Assembly (NCBI RefSeq): GCF_009765225.1
Contig: NZ_VMSF01000001.1
Location: forward strand, 124,001 to 188,000
Source of the DNA: Leifsonia sp. AG29
Lineage (GTDB): Bacteria; Actinomycetota; Actinomycetes; Actinomycetales; Microbacteriaceae
DNA length: 64,000 bases
Reading direction: 5' to 3'
The position numbers were made by a program, and so were the translations under genes. Positions 1-9,263 of the stretch are shown in pieces (within the stretch, counting starts at the first letter, position 1; each line of letters starts with the position of its first letter). The notes under the pieces were generated by a model. The model did no database searches, was not told where the DNA came from, and saw nothing but the letters and a program-made list of their open reading frames with translations.

Positions 1-465
1 CTCGTGGAACTCGCCCTCCGCCACGGCGCCCTCGCCGAAGAAGCACACGGTGACCCGGTCGCGCCCCGACAGGTGCTCGGCGAGGGCGAGCCCGACCGCG
101 AGCGGAAGGCCGCCCGCCACGATGGCGTTGCCGCCGTAGAAGCGGGTGTCGCGGTCGAACAGGTGCATCGAGCCTCCCCGGCCGAGGCAGCACCCCTCGG
201 AGTTGCCGTACATCTCGGCGAGGATCGCCCGGGCGGAGACGCCTTTGAGCAGGGCGTGCCCGTGCTCGCGATAGGTGGCCACGACCGCGTCGTCCGGCCG
301 CACCGCCGCCATGACGCCGGCCGCGACGGCCTCCTCGCCGATGTAGACGTGCATGAAGCCCCGGATCTTGGCCGCGCTGTACAGCTCGACGCACTTCTCC
401 TCGAGTCGCCGGATGCGCACCATCTGGGTGAGGAGCTCGACCGGCTCGGCCGCGTCGGCGCTCAT
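1..465 (-). CDS. pdhA: Pyruvate dehydrogenase E1 component, alpha subunit (partial, N-terminal 155 aa)
   Basis: Reading the minus strand from the ATG at 463-465 gives an open frame to the window edge: [20 protein letters not shown] at the start, then [52 protein letters not shown] and [15 protein letters not shown]. These are the conserved blocks of the thiamine-diphosphate E1-alpha family, ending in the GDGA-like Mg/ThDP motif (here [12 protein letters not shown]). The enzyme decarboxylates pyruvate or a related 2-oxo acid (acetoin is an alternative substrate). The start codon overlaps the stop of acsA by four bases (ATGA), so the two genes are almost certainly co-transcribed and translationally coupled. 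The C-terminal half lies outside the window, and E1-beta and E2 would be expected beyond it. Confidence 0.93.
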   Translation of the reverse strand, partial: MSADAAEPVELLTQMVRIRRLEEKCVELYSAAKIRGFMHVYIGEEAVAAGVMAAVRPDDAVVATYREHGHALLKGVSARAILAEMYGNSEGCCLGRGGSMHLFDRDTRFYGGNAIVAGGLPLAVGLALAEHLSGRDRVTVCFFGEGAVAEGEFHE

Positions 466-2264
466 CGCGGCGCCTCCACCGTCGAGGTGTCGCCCTCGGG
501 CAGCCCGAGCTCGCGGGCCTTGAGGAGGCGCCGGAGGATCTTGCCGCTCCGCGTGCGGGGCAGCGCGTCGGTGAACTCGACCGCCCGGGGAGCGACCGCC
601 GGTCCGAGCCGCTTGCGCGCGAACCCGATGATGTCGAGCCGGAGCTCGTCGGAGGCGGTCCATCCGCTCCTCAGCTCGACGAACGCCTTCACGATCTCGC
701 CGGCGACCGGGTCGGGGACGCCGATGGCGGCGGCCTCGGCGACCGCGGGGTGCTCCATGAGCGAGCTCTCGACCTCGAACGGGCCGATGAGGTGCCCCGA
801 CGACTTGATCACGTCGTCGCCGCGGCCGACGAACCAGAAGTACCCGTCCTCGTCGCGGCTGACCAGGTCGCCGGTGAGATACCACCCGCCGGCGAACGAC
901 GCCCGGTACCGGTCCTCGTCGCCGAGGTACCCGCGGAACATCGAGGGCCAGCCCGGCCGCAGCGCCAGCTCGCCGACGGCTCCGGGCTCGGCGACCAGCT
1001 CCGCCTCCCCGTCCCGGACCACGACCGCGCCGGCGTCGTCGCGGCGGACCACTCCGGCGACGATGCCCGGGAGGGGTCGCCCCATCGAGCCGGGACGGAT
1101 GTCGGCCGCCAGCAGGTTCGCGATCATGATGCCGCCCGTCTCCGTCTGCCACCAGTTGTCGTGCACGGGCAGGCCGAGCGTGCGCAGCCCCCAGAGCACG
1201 ACCTCCGGGTTGAGCGGTTCCCCGACGCTCGCCACGAAGCGCAGGCGCGACAGGTCGTGCCTGCCGATGACCTCCTCGCCGGCCTTCATGAGCATGCGCA
1301 GCGCCGTCGGAGCGGTGTACCAGACGGTCACATGCTGCTCCTCGAGGATCCGGTACCAGCGTTCGGCGTCCAGCTCCTCCTCGTCGACGATCGTCGTGAC
1401 CCCGCGGACCAGCGGTGCGATGATCCCGTACGACGTGCCCGTCACCCAGCCGGGGTCGGCCGTGCACCAGTACACGTCGTCGGGGTGCAGGTCGAGCGCG
1501 AGGCGCCCGGTGGCGGAATGCGCCACCACGGCGTCGTGGACGTGGATCGCCCCCTTCGGGCGCCCCGTCGTGCCGCTGGTGAAGTGCAGGAGGGCCATGT
1601 CCTCCGGATCGGTGCGGACGATGGGCGCGGACGGGCCGGCGTCGAGCATCAGGCGCTGCAGGTCGAGGGTGCCGGGCGGGAGCTCGCCGCCCTCGCCGCC
1701 GTCGACGAGGAGCACGTGGGCGAGGTCCGGCAGCGCCTCCCTCACGGCCGCGACCTTCCTCCGGTACGCCGCCCGTGTCGTCACGAGCACGCGGGCCCCG
1801 CCGAGCGTCATGCGCTGCCGGATCGGCTCCGGTCCGAACGCGGAGAACAGCGGGCAGAACACGCTCGCGTTCTTCAGCGTGCCGAGCGCCGCGGTGTAGA
1901 GCTCCGGCCGGCGGCCCAGGAGGGAGAAGACGCGTTCCCCCCGGCCGACGCCCAGCCCGCGGAGCACGCTCGCGAAGCGATCCGTGGCCCGGGCGAGCTC
2001 GGCGAAGGTCGTGCTCTCGACCGTCCCGTCGCTGCGGACGAACCGCAGGGCGTGCTTGCCGGCGCCCGGGCCGGCGGCGTGACGGTCGACCGCCTCGTAG
2101 GCGATGTTCAGCCCGCCACCCGGGAGGCCGTCGAGCGAACGGCGCTCCGCCTCCCAGGTGAACGACTCGTAGGCCGCCTCGTAGTCGAGGAGGTTCGGGG
2201 CCACGCGCATGCGGATGAGGTCCTTGCGGATGATGCGCTGCTCCGTACTGCTCTGCACCGTCAT
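462..2264 (-). CDS. acsA: Acetate-CoA ligase (AMP-forming)
   Basis: A 600-residue member of the ANL adenylate-forming family that activates acetate through acetyl-AMP to acetyl-CoA. The protein starts [20 protein letters not shown]. The P-loop motif [19 protein letters not shown], the acetate-binding region [10 protein letters not shown], the hinge region [21 protein letters not shown] and the C-terminal TRSGKILRR lysine (usual site of regulatory acetylation) are all present. An open frame extends far upstream but lacks similarity, so the ATG at 2264 is chosen. It is divergent from the alcohol dehydrogenase gene with a 150-bp shared control region that carries two DosR-like boxes. Together with adh and pdhA it suggests fermentation-acetate metabolism under low oxygen. 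Confidence 0.95.
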   Translation of the reverse strand: MTVQSSTEQRIIRKDLIRMRVAPNLLDYEAAYESFTWEAERRSLDGLPGGGLNIAYEAVDRHAAGPGAGKHALRFVRSDGTVESTTFAELARATDRFASVLRGLGVGRGERVFSLLGRRPELYTAALGTLKNASVFCPLFSAFGPEPIRQRMTLGGARVLVTTRAAYRRKVAAVREALPDLAHVLLVDGGEGGELPPGTLDLQRLMLDAGPSAPIVRTDPEDMALLHFTSGTTGRPKGAIHVHDAVVAHSATGRLALDLHPDDVYWCTADPGWVTGTSYGIIAPLVRGVTTIVDEEELDAERWYRILEEQHVTVWYTAPTALRMLMKAGEEVIGRHDLSRLRFVASVGEPLNPEVVLWGLRTLGLPVHDNWWQTETGGIMIANLLAADIRPGSMGRPLPGIVAGVVRRDDAGAVVVRDGEAELVAEPGAVGELALRPGWPSMFRGYLGDEDRYRASFAGGWYLTGDLVSRDEDGYFWFVGRGDDVIKSSGHLIGPFEVESSLMEHPAVAEAAAIGVPDPVAGEIVKAFVELRSGWTASDELRLDIIGFARKRLGPAVAPRAVEFTDALPRTRSGKILRRLLKARELGLPEGDTSTVEAPR

Positions 2265-2299
2265 GGGGTCAGCCAAACCGGCGCCCGCGCCGTCCGCCA

Positions 2300-2313
2300 G
2301 GGCCCAATGTCCC
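2300..2313. promoter_or_regulatory. DosR-like box 1 (acsA/adh intergenic)
   Basis: GGGCCCAATGTCCC fits GGGNC-N4-GNCCC exactly, the core of the mycobacterial DosR consensus GGGACTWWAGTCCC. It lies 36 bp upstream of the acsA start. Function is inferred from the consensus and from the neighbouring genes. Confidence 0.5.
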
Positions 2314-2344
2314 GTGGGTTCGGGCCGGGACCGCCCCGGCGTGC

Positions 2345-2358
2345 GGGACCTTCGGCCT
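2345..2358. promoter_or_regulatory. DosR-like box 2 (acsA/adh intergenic)
   Basis: GGGACCTTCGGCCT has one mismatch (last base) to GGGNC-N4-GNCCC and is close to the alternative DosR form GGGACTTTNGGCCC. It lies 57 bp upstream of the alcohol dehydrogenase start. Confidence 0.42.
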
Positions 2359-2414
2359 CCACAGCGTGCCGCCGGGCGCCGAGACTGGGCGGCATCACCG
2401 GAGGGAGCACCGCC

Positions 2415-3482
2415 ATGCGCGCAGCCGTCGTCACCCAGTTCCATGAGCCTCTCACGATCGAGGACCGTCCGATCCCCGCACCGGGACCCGGGGAGGTGCT
2501 GGTCCGGCTCGAGGCGTGCGGCCTCTGCCACACCGACATCCACGCCATCGACGGCGACTGGCCGGTCAAGCCGGCGCTGCCGTTCGTGCCCGGCCACGAG
2601 GGCGTCGGCATCATCGAACGGCTCGGCGACGGCGTGAGCACGCGCATCCTCGGGCAGCGGGTGGCGCTCCCGTGGCTCGGTCACGCGTGCGGGGAGTGCC
2701 GCTACTGCGTCGACGGGCGCGAGAACCTGTGCGAGCAGCAGTACAACACCGGCTACTCGCGCGACGGCGGATACGCGGAGTACACGCTCGCCGACGCCCG
2801 CTTCGCCGTTCCCGTCCCCGAGGGGATCCACCCGATGGAGGCGGCCCCGCTCACCTGCGCCGGCGTCACGACCTACGCGGCCGTCAAGGCGGCCCGGGTC
2901 GTCCCGGGCGAGCGCGTCGCGGTCTTCGGCATCGGCGGCCTCGGCCACCTGGCGATCCAGTACGCACGGCTGGTGGGTGCCCAGGTCGTGGCCGTCGACG
3001 TCAGCGAGGAGAAGCTCGACCTCGCGGTCGAGCTGGGGGCGGATCACGCCGTCAACGCGCACGACGTCGACCCGGCGGAGGCCATCCGGCATCTCGGGGG
3101 CGCCGACGTGGCGATCGTGCTCGCCGTCGCCCCGGGCGTCTTCGACCAGGCGTTCCGCTCGCTCAACCGGGGCGGGCGGCTCGTCCTGGTGTCCCTCCCG
3201 GCGGGCGGGAGCTTCACGGTCCCCGTCTTCGACACCGTGCTCCGGGGCATCTCGATCATCGGCTCGATCGTGGGCACCCGGCAGGATCTCGCCGAGGTGT
3301 TCGCGCTGCACGCAGCTGGCCGCACGCGCGTCGTGGCCGCGCCCCGCGACATCCGCCAGGTGAATCGCGCGGTCGCCGAGGTGCTCGCCGGGGAGGTGCC
3401 GGCGCGGCTCGTGTTCGTCTACGACTCCGCGCTCCCCGTGGAAGAGCCGTCCAGCGCGGCAGAGGCGTCGCGCGAGGGGTGA
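2415..3482 (+). CDS. adhP: Zinc-dependent alcohol dehydrogenase (AdhP-like)
   Basis: A 355-residue medium-chain dehydrogenase. It begins [19 protein letters not shown]. The catalytic zinc ligands sit in [15 protein letters not shown] and GHEGVG, the structural zinc loop is [15 protein letters not shown] with four cysteines, and the NAD-binding Rossmann turn is [13 protein letters not shown]. It would interconvert primary alcohols and aldehydes with NAD(H). The longer open frame upstream is an artefact of the acsA antisense; the ATG at 2415 matches the family's N-terminus. It diverges from acsA, so ethanol-acetaldehyde and acetate-acetyl-CoA conversion share one control region with two DosR-like boxes. 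Confidence 0.92.
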   Translation: MRAAVVTQFHEPLTIEDRPIPAPGPGEVLVRLEACGLCHTDIHAIDGDWPVKPALPFVPGHEGVGIIERLGDGVSTRILGQRVALPWLGHACGECRYCVDGRENLCEQQYNTGYSRDGGYAEYTLADARFAVPVPEGIHPMEAAPLTCAGVTTYAAVKAARVVPGERVAVFGIGGLGHLAIQYARLVGAQVVAVDVSEEKLDLAVELGADHAVNAHDVDPAEAIRHLGGADVAIVLAVAPGVFDQAFRSLNRGGRLVLVSLPAGGSFTVPVFDTVLRGISIIGSIVGTRQDLAEVFALHAAGRTRVVAAPRDIRQVNRAVAEVLAGEVPARLVFVYDSALPVEEPSSAAEASREG

Positions 3483-3498
3483 CCGGCCGCCGAGCGGC

Positions 3499-4800
3499 TC
3501 AGGCGGGCTTCCCCGTCGGGACGAAGTGGTCGGCGAACCATGACGACGCGAGGCGGGCGACCTCCTCCAACGCGCCGGGCTCCTCGAAGAGGTGCGTGGC
3601 GCCGGGAACGATCTCGAGCCGCGTCGGGCAGTGCATGCGCGACTGGGCGAGCCGGTTGAGCTCGAGCACCTCGGTGTCGGCGCCGCCGACGATGAGGAGG
3701 GTCGGAGCGCGCACCCGTCCCAGACGGTCGCCGGCCAGGTCCGGGCGTCCGCCGCGCGAGACGACGGCCGTGACGCTCGATCCGGGCTCGGCGGCCGCCG
3801 TGAGCGCCGCCGCCGCTCCGGTGCTGGCACCGAAGTACGCGGCCGGGAGGTTCGCGGTGGCCGCCTCGTCGCGGGCCCACCGGGTGGCGACGCCGAGCCG
3901 CTCCGCCAGCAGGTCGATGTCGAAGACTAGCCGGCGGTCGTGCTCCTCCTCCGTGGTCAGGAGGTCGAGGAGCAGCGTGGCGATGCCGCGGCCGTTCAGC
4001 ACCGACGCGACGTACCTGTTGCGGGGGCTGTGGCGCGAGCTGCCGCTTCCGTGGGCGAACAGCACCAGGCCGACCGGGTCCTCCGGGACGGTGAGCGAGG
4101 CGGCCAGCTCGGCCGACCCCGACCGCACGGTGACCTCCGGGTCGGACGCGGCCGCCCAGGACCCGGACGGCGCCGCGGCGGCCCGGGCGAGCAGCCGGAC
4201 GACGTCCTCGTCGTCGGTCTGCGTGAAGTCGCGGTACGCCTGGCCGACCGCGAAGTACTCCTCGGGCTGCTCGAGGCAGACGACCTCGTCCGCTTCCGGG
4301 ACGCGTGCCTCCGCCTCCACGGGCCCGACCGGTGCGGCGAGCACGACCCGTGCTGCGCCGAGCGACCGCGCGACGCGGCAGGCCGCGCGCGCCGTGGAGC
4401 CGGTGGCGATGCCGTCGTCCACGATCACGACCGTGCGGTCCGTCAGCGACAGGGGAGGCCGCCCCTCCCGGAAGCGGCGGCTCCGGCGTTCCAGCTCCGC
4501 CCGCTCCCGGCGCTCGACCGCCTCCACCTCCTCCGGAGGCACGCCCGTCATACGGAGCACGGCGTCGTCGAGGAGCCGCACGCCGCCCTCGCCGATGGCG
4601 CCCATCGCGAGCTCCGGCTGGTAGGGCACCCCCAGCTTGCGGACCACGAGGACGTCGAGCGGCGCGTGCAGCGCCGCCGCCACCTCGTAGGCGACGGGGA
4701 CCCCGCCGCGCGGCAGGCCGAGCACGACCGGATGCTCCGCAGCAAGCGGCCGGAGGCGCGCCCCCAGCCGGCGCCCCGCCTGCGACCGGTCCGCGTACAT
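3499..4800 (-). CDS. Phosphoribosyltransferase / dienelactone hydrolase-like fusion
   Basis: A 433-residue two-domain protein starting [20 protein letters not shown]. Residues ~1-215 form a PRTase domain with PGGGVPVA-like [22 protein letters not shown] and the PRPP loop [17 protein letters not shown]. Residues ~230-433 form an alpha/beta hydrolase with nucleophile elbow [11 protein letters not shown], acid residue in VGGADTEV and histidine in GATHLFEE. The architecture matches Mycobacterium tuberculosis Rv0571c as I recall it, a DosR-regulon gene of unknown substrate. The gene diverges from ppsA; the intervening 203 bp holds two perfect DosR-like boxes. The enzyme substrate is unknown; the nucleotide-linked PRTase and a hydrolase suggest a salvage or detoxification role, which is inference. 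Confidence 0.88.
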   Translation of the reverse strand: MYADRSQAGRRLGARLRPLAAEHPVVLGLPRGGVPVAYEVAAALHAPLDVLVVRKLGVPYQPELAMGAIGEGGVRLLDDAVLRMTGVPPEEVEAVERRERAELERRSRRFREGRPPLSLTDRTVVIVDDGIATGSTARAACRVARSLGAARVVLAAPVGPVEAEARVPEADEVVCLEQPEEYFAVGQAYRDFTQTDDEDVVRLLARAAAAPSGSWAAASDPEVTVRSGSAELAASLTVPEDPVGLVLFAHGSGSSRHSPRNRYVASVLNGRGIATLLLDLLTTEEEHDRRLVFDIDLLAERLGVATRWARDEAATANLPAAYFGASTGAAAALTAAAEPGSSVTAVVSRGGRPDLAGDRLGRVRAPTLLIVGGADTEVLELNRLAQSRMHCPTRLEIVPGATHLFEEPGALEEVARLASSWFADHFVPTGKPA

Positions 4801-4851
4801 GGTGCATCGCCTCCCGCCCCCGAACCTACGGTGCGGCCGGGTGCGGCAGGA

Positions 4852-4865
4852 GGGCCGGAGGTCCC
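4852..4865. promoter_or_regulatory. DosR-like box 3 (PRTase-DLH/ppsA intergenic)
   Basis: GGGCCGGAGGTCCC fits GGGNC-N4-GNCCC exactly, 52 bp upstream of the PRTase-hydrolase start and on the far side of ppsA. Confidence 0.5.
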
Positions 4866-4903
4866 GTCCTCCGCGTCCCCTGCCGTCCCGGGGGCGCGGC
4901 AGC

Positions 4904-4917
4904 GGGTCGAAAGCCCC
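4904..4917. promoter_or_regulatory. DosR-like box 4 (upstream of ppsA)
   Basis: GGGTCGAAAGCCCC fits GGGNC-N4-GNCCC exactly and is 13/14 identical to the box at 12709 in front of the beta-CASP gene. It ends 86 bp before the ppsA start, 52 bp (about five helical turns) from box 3. Confidence 0.55.
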
Positions 4918-5003
4918 TGTCCGCCCGGGCGTCCCCGGCCGTAGCGTGCCGCCGATGGCGCCCTGCGCCGTGGTGCGCCGCGGCCGACGATCGGAGGAAG
5001 CCC

Positions 5004-7415
5004 GTGGACGAGTACGTGGTGTGGTTCGAGGAGGTCGGGGTCGGCGACGTCCCGCGGGTGGGCGGCAAGAACGCATCGCTCGGCGAGATGATCCGGTCGC
5101 TGTCGACCGCGGGCATCCGGGTGCCGGGGGGCTTCGCGACCACCGCCTCCGCGTACCGGGCGTTCGTCGCGGCGAACCGGATCGAGCCAGCCATCCGGGA
5201 GCACGTCGCGCAATATCGCGCGGGGACGATCACGCTCCGGCAGGCGGGGGAGGCGCTGCGCCGGCTGTTCCTCGCGGGCGAGTTCCCGGCCGACATCGCC
5301 GAGGCGATCGTGGCGACCTACCGGGCCCTGGGGGAGCGCGCCGGGTCGGCCGCTCCCGCGGTGGCTGTGCGCAGCAGCGCGACCGCCGAGGACCTGCCGG
5401 AGGCGAGCTTCGCCGGTGCGCAGGAGACGTTCCTCAACGTTACGGGCGAGCGGGACCTGATGGATGCGTGCCGGCGGTGCTACGCCTCTCTGTTCACCGA
5501 CCGGGCGATCAGCTACCGGGAGGTGCGCGGCTTCGACCACCTCCAGGTCGCCCTCTCGATCGGGGTCCAGACGATGGTCCGGTCGGACCTCGGCGGGTCC
5601 GGGGTCATGTTCTCGATCGACACCGAGACCGGCTTCCCGGAGGCCGTCGTCATCAGCGCAGCCTGGGGTCTCGGCGAGCTGGTCGTGCAGGGCTCGGTCG
5701 ACCCCGACCGGTACCAGGTCTTCAAGCCGCTGCTCGACGAGCCCGGCGCCCGGCCGATCATCGAGAAGTCGCTCGGCGGCAAGGCCCACAAGATGGTCTA
5801 CGGCGGGGGCGGAACCGCCCGGACCCGCACGATCGACACCCCGGTGCGCGAACGGCGGGCCTTCGTGCTGAGCGACGACGAGATCCTGCTCCTGGCCCGC
5901 TGGGCCCGGTCGGTGGAGGAGCACTACGGGCGCCCCATGGACATGGAGTGGGCGCGCGACGGCGCGACGGGCGAGCTCTTCCTCGTGCAGGCGCGACCCG
6001 AGACCGTCCAATCGGCGAAGAGCGGCTCGGTCTTCACGCAGCATCACCTGACGGGCACGGGGCCCCTGCTGCTCTCCGGCGCGGCGATCGGCGACTCCAT
6101 AGCGACCGGGACGGCCTGCGTGATCCGCGACCCGTCCCAGATCGCGCGGTTCCGTGACGGCGCCGTGCTCGTCGCCGAGATGACCGACCCGGACTGGGTC
6201 GCGATCATCGCGCGGGCGTCGGGCATCATCACCGACCACGGAGGCTCGACGAGCCACGCCGCGATCGTCGCGCGCGAGCTCGGCATCCCCGCCGTCGTCG
6301 GCACGGGAACGGCGACCGAGACGCTCGAGGACGGCCGGACGGTCACCCTCTCGTGCGCCGAGGGCGACATCGGCCACGTCTACGACGGCGAGCTCGCCTT
6401 CGAGACCGAGGAGATCGACCTCGCCCGGGTGCCCGCGACCCGGACTCGGGTGTGCGTCAACGTCGCCAGCCCGGACGCGGCGTTCCGGTGGTGGCGCCTC
6501 CCGACGGCCGGGGTGGGGCTGGCGCGGATGGAGTTCATCGTCAACACCCTGATCGGCATCCACCCGATGGCGCTGGTGCACCCCGAGCGCGTGACCGATG
6601 AGTCGGACCGGGCGAGGATCGCCGAGCTGACCCGCGCATTCGACGACCCGAGGGAGTTCTTCGTCGAACGGCTCGCCCTCGGTATCGCCAAGCTGGCGGC
6701 GCCGTACCATCCGCACGATGTCGTGGTCCGGATGAGCGACTTCAAGGCCAACGAGTACGCGCACCTCCTCGGCGGATCCTCCTTCGAGACGCCCGAGGAG
6801 AACCCGATGCTCGGCTTCCGCGGCGCCTCCCGCTACTACGACCCGCGCTACCGGGAGGGATTCGCGCTGGAGTGCGCGGCCGTGAAACGGGCACGGGAGC
6901 GGATGGGGTTCGCGAACATCATCCCGATGGTGCCGTTCTGCCGGACGCCCGGCGAGGCCGACCGGGTGCTCGACGAGATGGCCGCGAACGGGCTGGCGCG
7001 GGGGGAGGCGGGCCTGCGGGTGTACATGATGTGCGAGATCCCCTCCAACGTGATCCGCGCCTCCGAGTTCGCCCGGCGCTTCGACGGCTTCTCGATCGGC
7101 TCGAACGACCTCACCCAGCTCGTGCTCGGCGTCGACCGCGACTCCGAGCAGCTGGCGGCCCTGTTCGACGAGCGCGACGCCGCCGTCGAGTGGATGATCG
7201 CCGAGGCGATCCGGAAGGCGCACGAGGCGGGCATCCCGATCGGGATCTGCGGGCAGGCGCCCAGCGACCACCCCGATTTCGCCGCCTTCCTCGTCGCGAA
7301 CGGCATCGATTCGATCTCGCTCAACCCGGACAGCTTCCTGCGGACGGTGGGGCCGATCGCCCAGGCGGAGGCGCTCAGCGCTCCGGCCGCGGAACCCGTG
7401 ATGCCGCGTGGCTAG
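5004..7415 (+). CDS. ppsA: Phosphoenolpyruvate synthase
   Basis: An 803-residue PEP synthase (pyruvate, water dikinase) that makes PEP from pyruvate and ATP. The GTG at 5004 follows GGAGGAAG and gives the family N-terminus VDEYVVWFEEVGVGDVPRVG, then GGKNASLGEM. The ATP-binding PPDK domain (~1-340) has VRSSATAEDLPEASFAGAQET. The phosphohistidine domain carries GGSTSHAAIVARELGIPAV with the catalytic His. The C-terminal barrel has MMCEIPSNVI, FSIGSNDLTQLVLGVDRD and the acid/base Cys in GICGQAPSD. Length is normal. The gene overlaps the downstream SDR by 8 bases, so ppsA-SDR-pfkB is one operon. It sits behind two DosR-like boxes, consistent with gluconeogenic rerouting at low oxygen. Confidence 0.95.
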   Translation: MDEYVVWFEEVGVGDVPRVGGKNASLGEMIRSLSTAGIRVPGGFATTASAYRAFVAANRIEPAIREHVAQYRAGTITLRQAGEALRRLFLAGEFPADIAEAIVATYRALGERAGSAAPAVAVRSSATAEDLPEASFAGAQETFLNVTGERDLMDACRRCYASLFTDRAISYREVRGFDHLQVALSIGVQTMVRSDLGGSGVMFSIDTETGFPEAVVISAAWGLGELVVQGSVDPDRYQVFKPLLDEPGARPIIEKSLGGKAHKMVYGGGGTARTRTIDTPVRERRAFVLSDDEILLLARWARSVEEHYGRPMDMEWARDGATGELFLVQARPETVQSAKSGSVFTQHHLTGTGPLLLSGAAIGDSIATGTACVIRDPSQIARFRDGAVLVAEMTDPDWVAIIARASGIITDHGGSTSHAAIVARELGIPAVVGTGTATETLEDGRTVTLSCAEGDIGHVYDGELAFETEEIDLARVPATRTRVCVNVASPDAAFRWWRLPTAGVGLARMEFIVNTLIGIHPMALVHPERVTDESDRARIAELTRAFDDPREFFVERLALGIAKLAAPYHPHDVVVRMSDFKANEYAHLLGGSSFETPEENPMLGFRGASRYYDPRYREGFALECAAVKRARERMGFANIIPMVPFCRTPGEADRVLDEMAANGLARGEAGLRVYMMCEIPSNVIRASEFARRFDGFSIGSNDLTQLVLGVDRDSEQLAALFDERDAAVEWMIAEAIRKAHEAGIPIGICGQAPSDHPDFAAFLVANGIDSISLNPDSFLRTVGPIAQAEALSAPAAEPVMPRG

Positions 7416-8262
7416 GCGACGGTCGCTCTACGGCCGCGTCGCCGTGGTCACCGGGTCGACGCGCGGCCTGGGCTTCGCGCTGGCGCGCGAGCTCGGGAGG
7501 AACGGGGCGATGGTGGTCCTCGCCTCCCGGTCCGAGACCCACGTCGCTGCGGCGGTCCGGGCGCTCCGCGACGAGGGGCTCGAGGTGTCGGAGGTGCGCT
7601 GCGACACCCGGGAGCTCGACGACGTGGAGGCCCTCCGGGACCACGCGCAGCAGCGGGGCCGCCTCGACATCTGGGTCAACAACGCGGGTGTCGCGGGCGT
7701 CTACGGGCCGACCGCGTCCACCCCGGTCGACGACTTCGAGCGGGTGATCCGCACCAACATCGTGGGCACCTTCCACGGGGCGCGCGTGGCGCTGCCGGTC
7801 TTCCTCGAGCAGGGATCCGGCGACCTCGTCAACCTCTGGGGGCAGGGGGACAACGGACCCGTCGCCATGCAGAACGCCTACGCGTCGAGCAAGCGCTGGG
7901 TGCGGCAGTTCACCGAGACCCTGCAGCGCGAGACGAAGGGCACGCCGGTCCGGGTGCACGGCATGAACCCGGGCCTCGTCATGACGGACCTGCTGGGACA
8001 CGTCACAGCGCAGGCGGGATACGAGCGGCGCCTCGCCGCGCTCCCGATCGTGGTGGCGCTCTGGGGCCAGACGCCGGCCGTCGCGGCTCGTCCGATCGTC
8101 GGGCTCGTGACCTCCCGCCGGCCCGTGTACCGCGATCTCTCCGGAGCGGGGCTCGTCGTGCGCGGCCTCCGCAACGCCCTGTCCGGGCGACTCCGTGAGG
8201 AGAACCGCATGGCGCTCGAGGTGACCACGGTGCCGCGACAGGAACGGCTCCCGGTGCGATGA
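7408..8262 (+). CDS. SDR-family oxidoreductase (catalytic Ser not conserved)
   Basis: A 284-residue short-chain dehydrogenase starting with GTG inside the ppsA stop. The NAD(P) motif VTGSTRGLGFALA, the NNAG motif IWVNNAGVAG and the YxxxK pair in NAYASSKRW are present. The position 13 residues before the Tyr, normally the catalytic Ser, is Gly in NLWGQGDNG, and no Ser lies nearby, so activity may be altered. An extended C-terminal tail follows the fold. It is the middle gene of ppsA-SDR-pfkB, overlapping both neighbours, which argues for a linked role. The substrate cannot be deduced. Confidence 0.85.
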   Translation: MARRRSLYGRVAVVTGSTRGLGFALARELGRNGAMVVLASRSETHVAAAVRALRDEGLEVSEVRCDTRELDDVEALRDHAQQRGRLDIWVNNAGVAGVYGPTASTPVDDFERVIRTNIVGTFHGARVALPVFLEQGSGDLVNLWGQGDNGPVAMQNAYASSKRWVRQFTETLQRETKGTPVRVHGMNPGLVMTDLLGHVTAQAGYERRLAALPIVVALWGQTPAVAARPIVGLVTSRRPVYRDLSGAGLVVRGLRNALSGRLREENRMALEVTTVPRQERLPVR

Positions 8263-9260
8263 CGGGAGGTCCGGGAGCCCAGCAGATCGTCACGCTGACG
8301 ATCAACCCGGCGCTCGACGTGAGCGCCTCCACCGACCGCGTGATCAGCGGGCACAAGCTCCGGTGCAGCGCGAGCCGGCTCGACCCGGGCGGAGGCGGCG
8401 TCAATGTCTCCCGGGTCGTGCGCCGGCTCGGCGGCCGCACGCTGGCGGTCTACACGGCCGGCGGCCCGGTGGGGGAGGCGTACCGGCGCCTGGTCGACGC
8501 CGAGCGGGTCCCGAGCCTGGTCGTCCCCATCCGCGGAGGCACCCGCCAGAGCTTCACCGTCGACGAGGCGTCGACCGGCGAGCAGTACCGGTTCGTCCTC
8601 GGTGGCCCGGAGCTGGACGCCGACGAGTGGGAGGCGTGCCTCGACTTCGTGGGCCAAGCGGCGACCGCGGGAGGGTACGTCGTCGCCAGCGGCAGCCTCC
8701 CGCCCGGTGTGCCCGACGACTTCTACGCCCGGGTGGTGCGCCTCGCACGCGATGTCGGTGCCTTCTGCATCGTGGACGCGACAGGGGCTGCGCTCGCGGC
8801 GGCGCTCGCCGAGCGGCCGTTCCTCGTGACACCCAGCAGGCGCGAGCTGGAGGGGCATGTCGGCTCGGCGCTCGACAGCGAACGAGCCGAGCGGGAGGCG
8901 GCCGGCGCGCTGATAGCGCAGGGGGCCGCCGATCATGTGGCGTTGACGCTCGGCGACCGGGGCGCGGTGCTCGTGTCGGCGGAGCGCGTGATGCGGCTGC
9001 CGGCCCCTCATGTGACGGCTGCCAGCACGGTCGGCGCGGGGGACAGCTTCGTCGCTGGGTTCGTGCTGCGGCTCGCGCAGGGGAGGTCCCTCGATGACGC
9101 CTTCCGGACGGCGGTCGCCGCCGGCAGCGCCGCGGTCTCGATGCCGGGGACCGAGCTGTGCCACCGGACCGACGTCGAGGCGCTGGAGGCAGCGCTCGGC
9201 CCGGTCGAGACCGTCCCCGTCGGCGGCGTCGACGCCGTCGGCAGCGTCGACGCGCTCTGA
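8259..9260 (+). CDS. pfkB: PfkB-family phosphofructokinase-like sugar kinase
   Basis: A 333-residue ribokinase-fold kinase. VTLTINPALDVSASTD at the N-terminus, the substrate loop DPGGGGVNVSRVVRRLGG and the C-terminal anion-hole motif STVGAGDSFVAGF with the catalytic Asp are characteristic of the 1-phosphofructokinase/6-phosphofructokinase-2 branch. It starts by an ATGA overlap with the SDR. Mycobacterial Rv2029c (pfkB) is a DosR-regulon kinase of the same family, matching the rest of this block. Whether it phosphorylates fructose-6-phosphate, fructose-1-phosphate or tagatose-6-phosphate is not visible. The last ~20 residues are low complexity (VGGVDAVGSVDAL). It converges with the next gene with only 3 bp between stops. 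Confidence 0.88.
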   Translation: MTGGPGAQQIVTLTINPALDVSASTDRVISGHKLRCSASRLDPGGGGVNVSRVVRRLGGRTLAVYTAGGPVGEAYRRLVDAERVPSLVVPIRGGTRQSFTVDEASTGEQYRFVLGGPELDADEWEACLDFVGQAATAGGYVVASGSLPPGVPDDFYARVVRLARDVGAFCIVDATGAALAAALAERPFLVTPSRRELEGHVGSALDSERAEREAAGALIAQGAADHVALTLGDRGAVLVSAERVMRLPAPHVTAASTVGAGDSFVAGFVLRLAQGRSLDDAFRTAVAAGSAAVSMPGTELCHRTDVEALEAALGPVETVPVGGVDAVGSVDAL

Positions 9261-9263
9261 CGG

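Noticed and set aside
4-1899. Long open frame on + strand opposite pdhA/acsA
   Set aside because: Mirror frame of high-GC coding DNA; composition Arg/Ser-rich, no similarity, and the minus strand has two clear enzymes.
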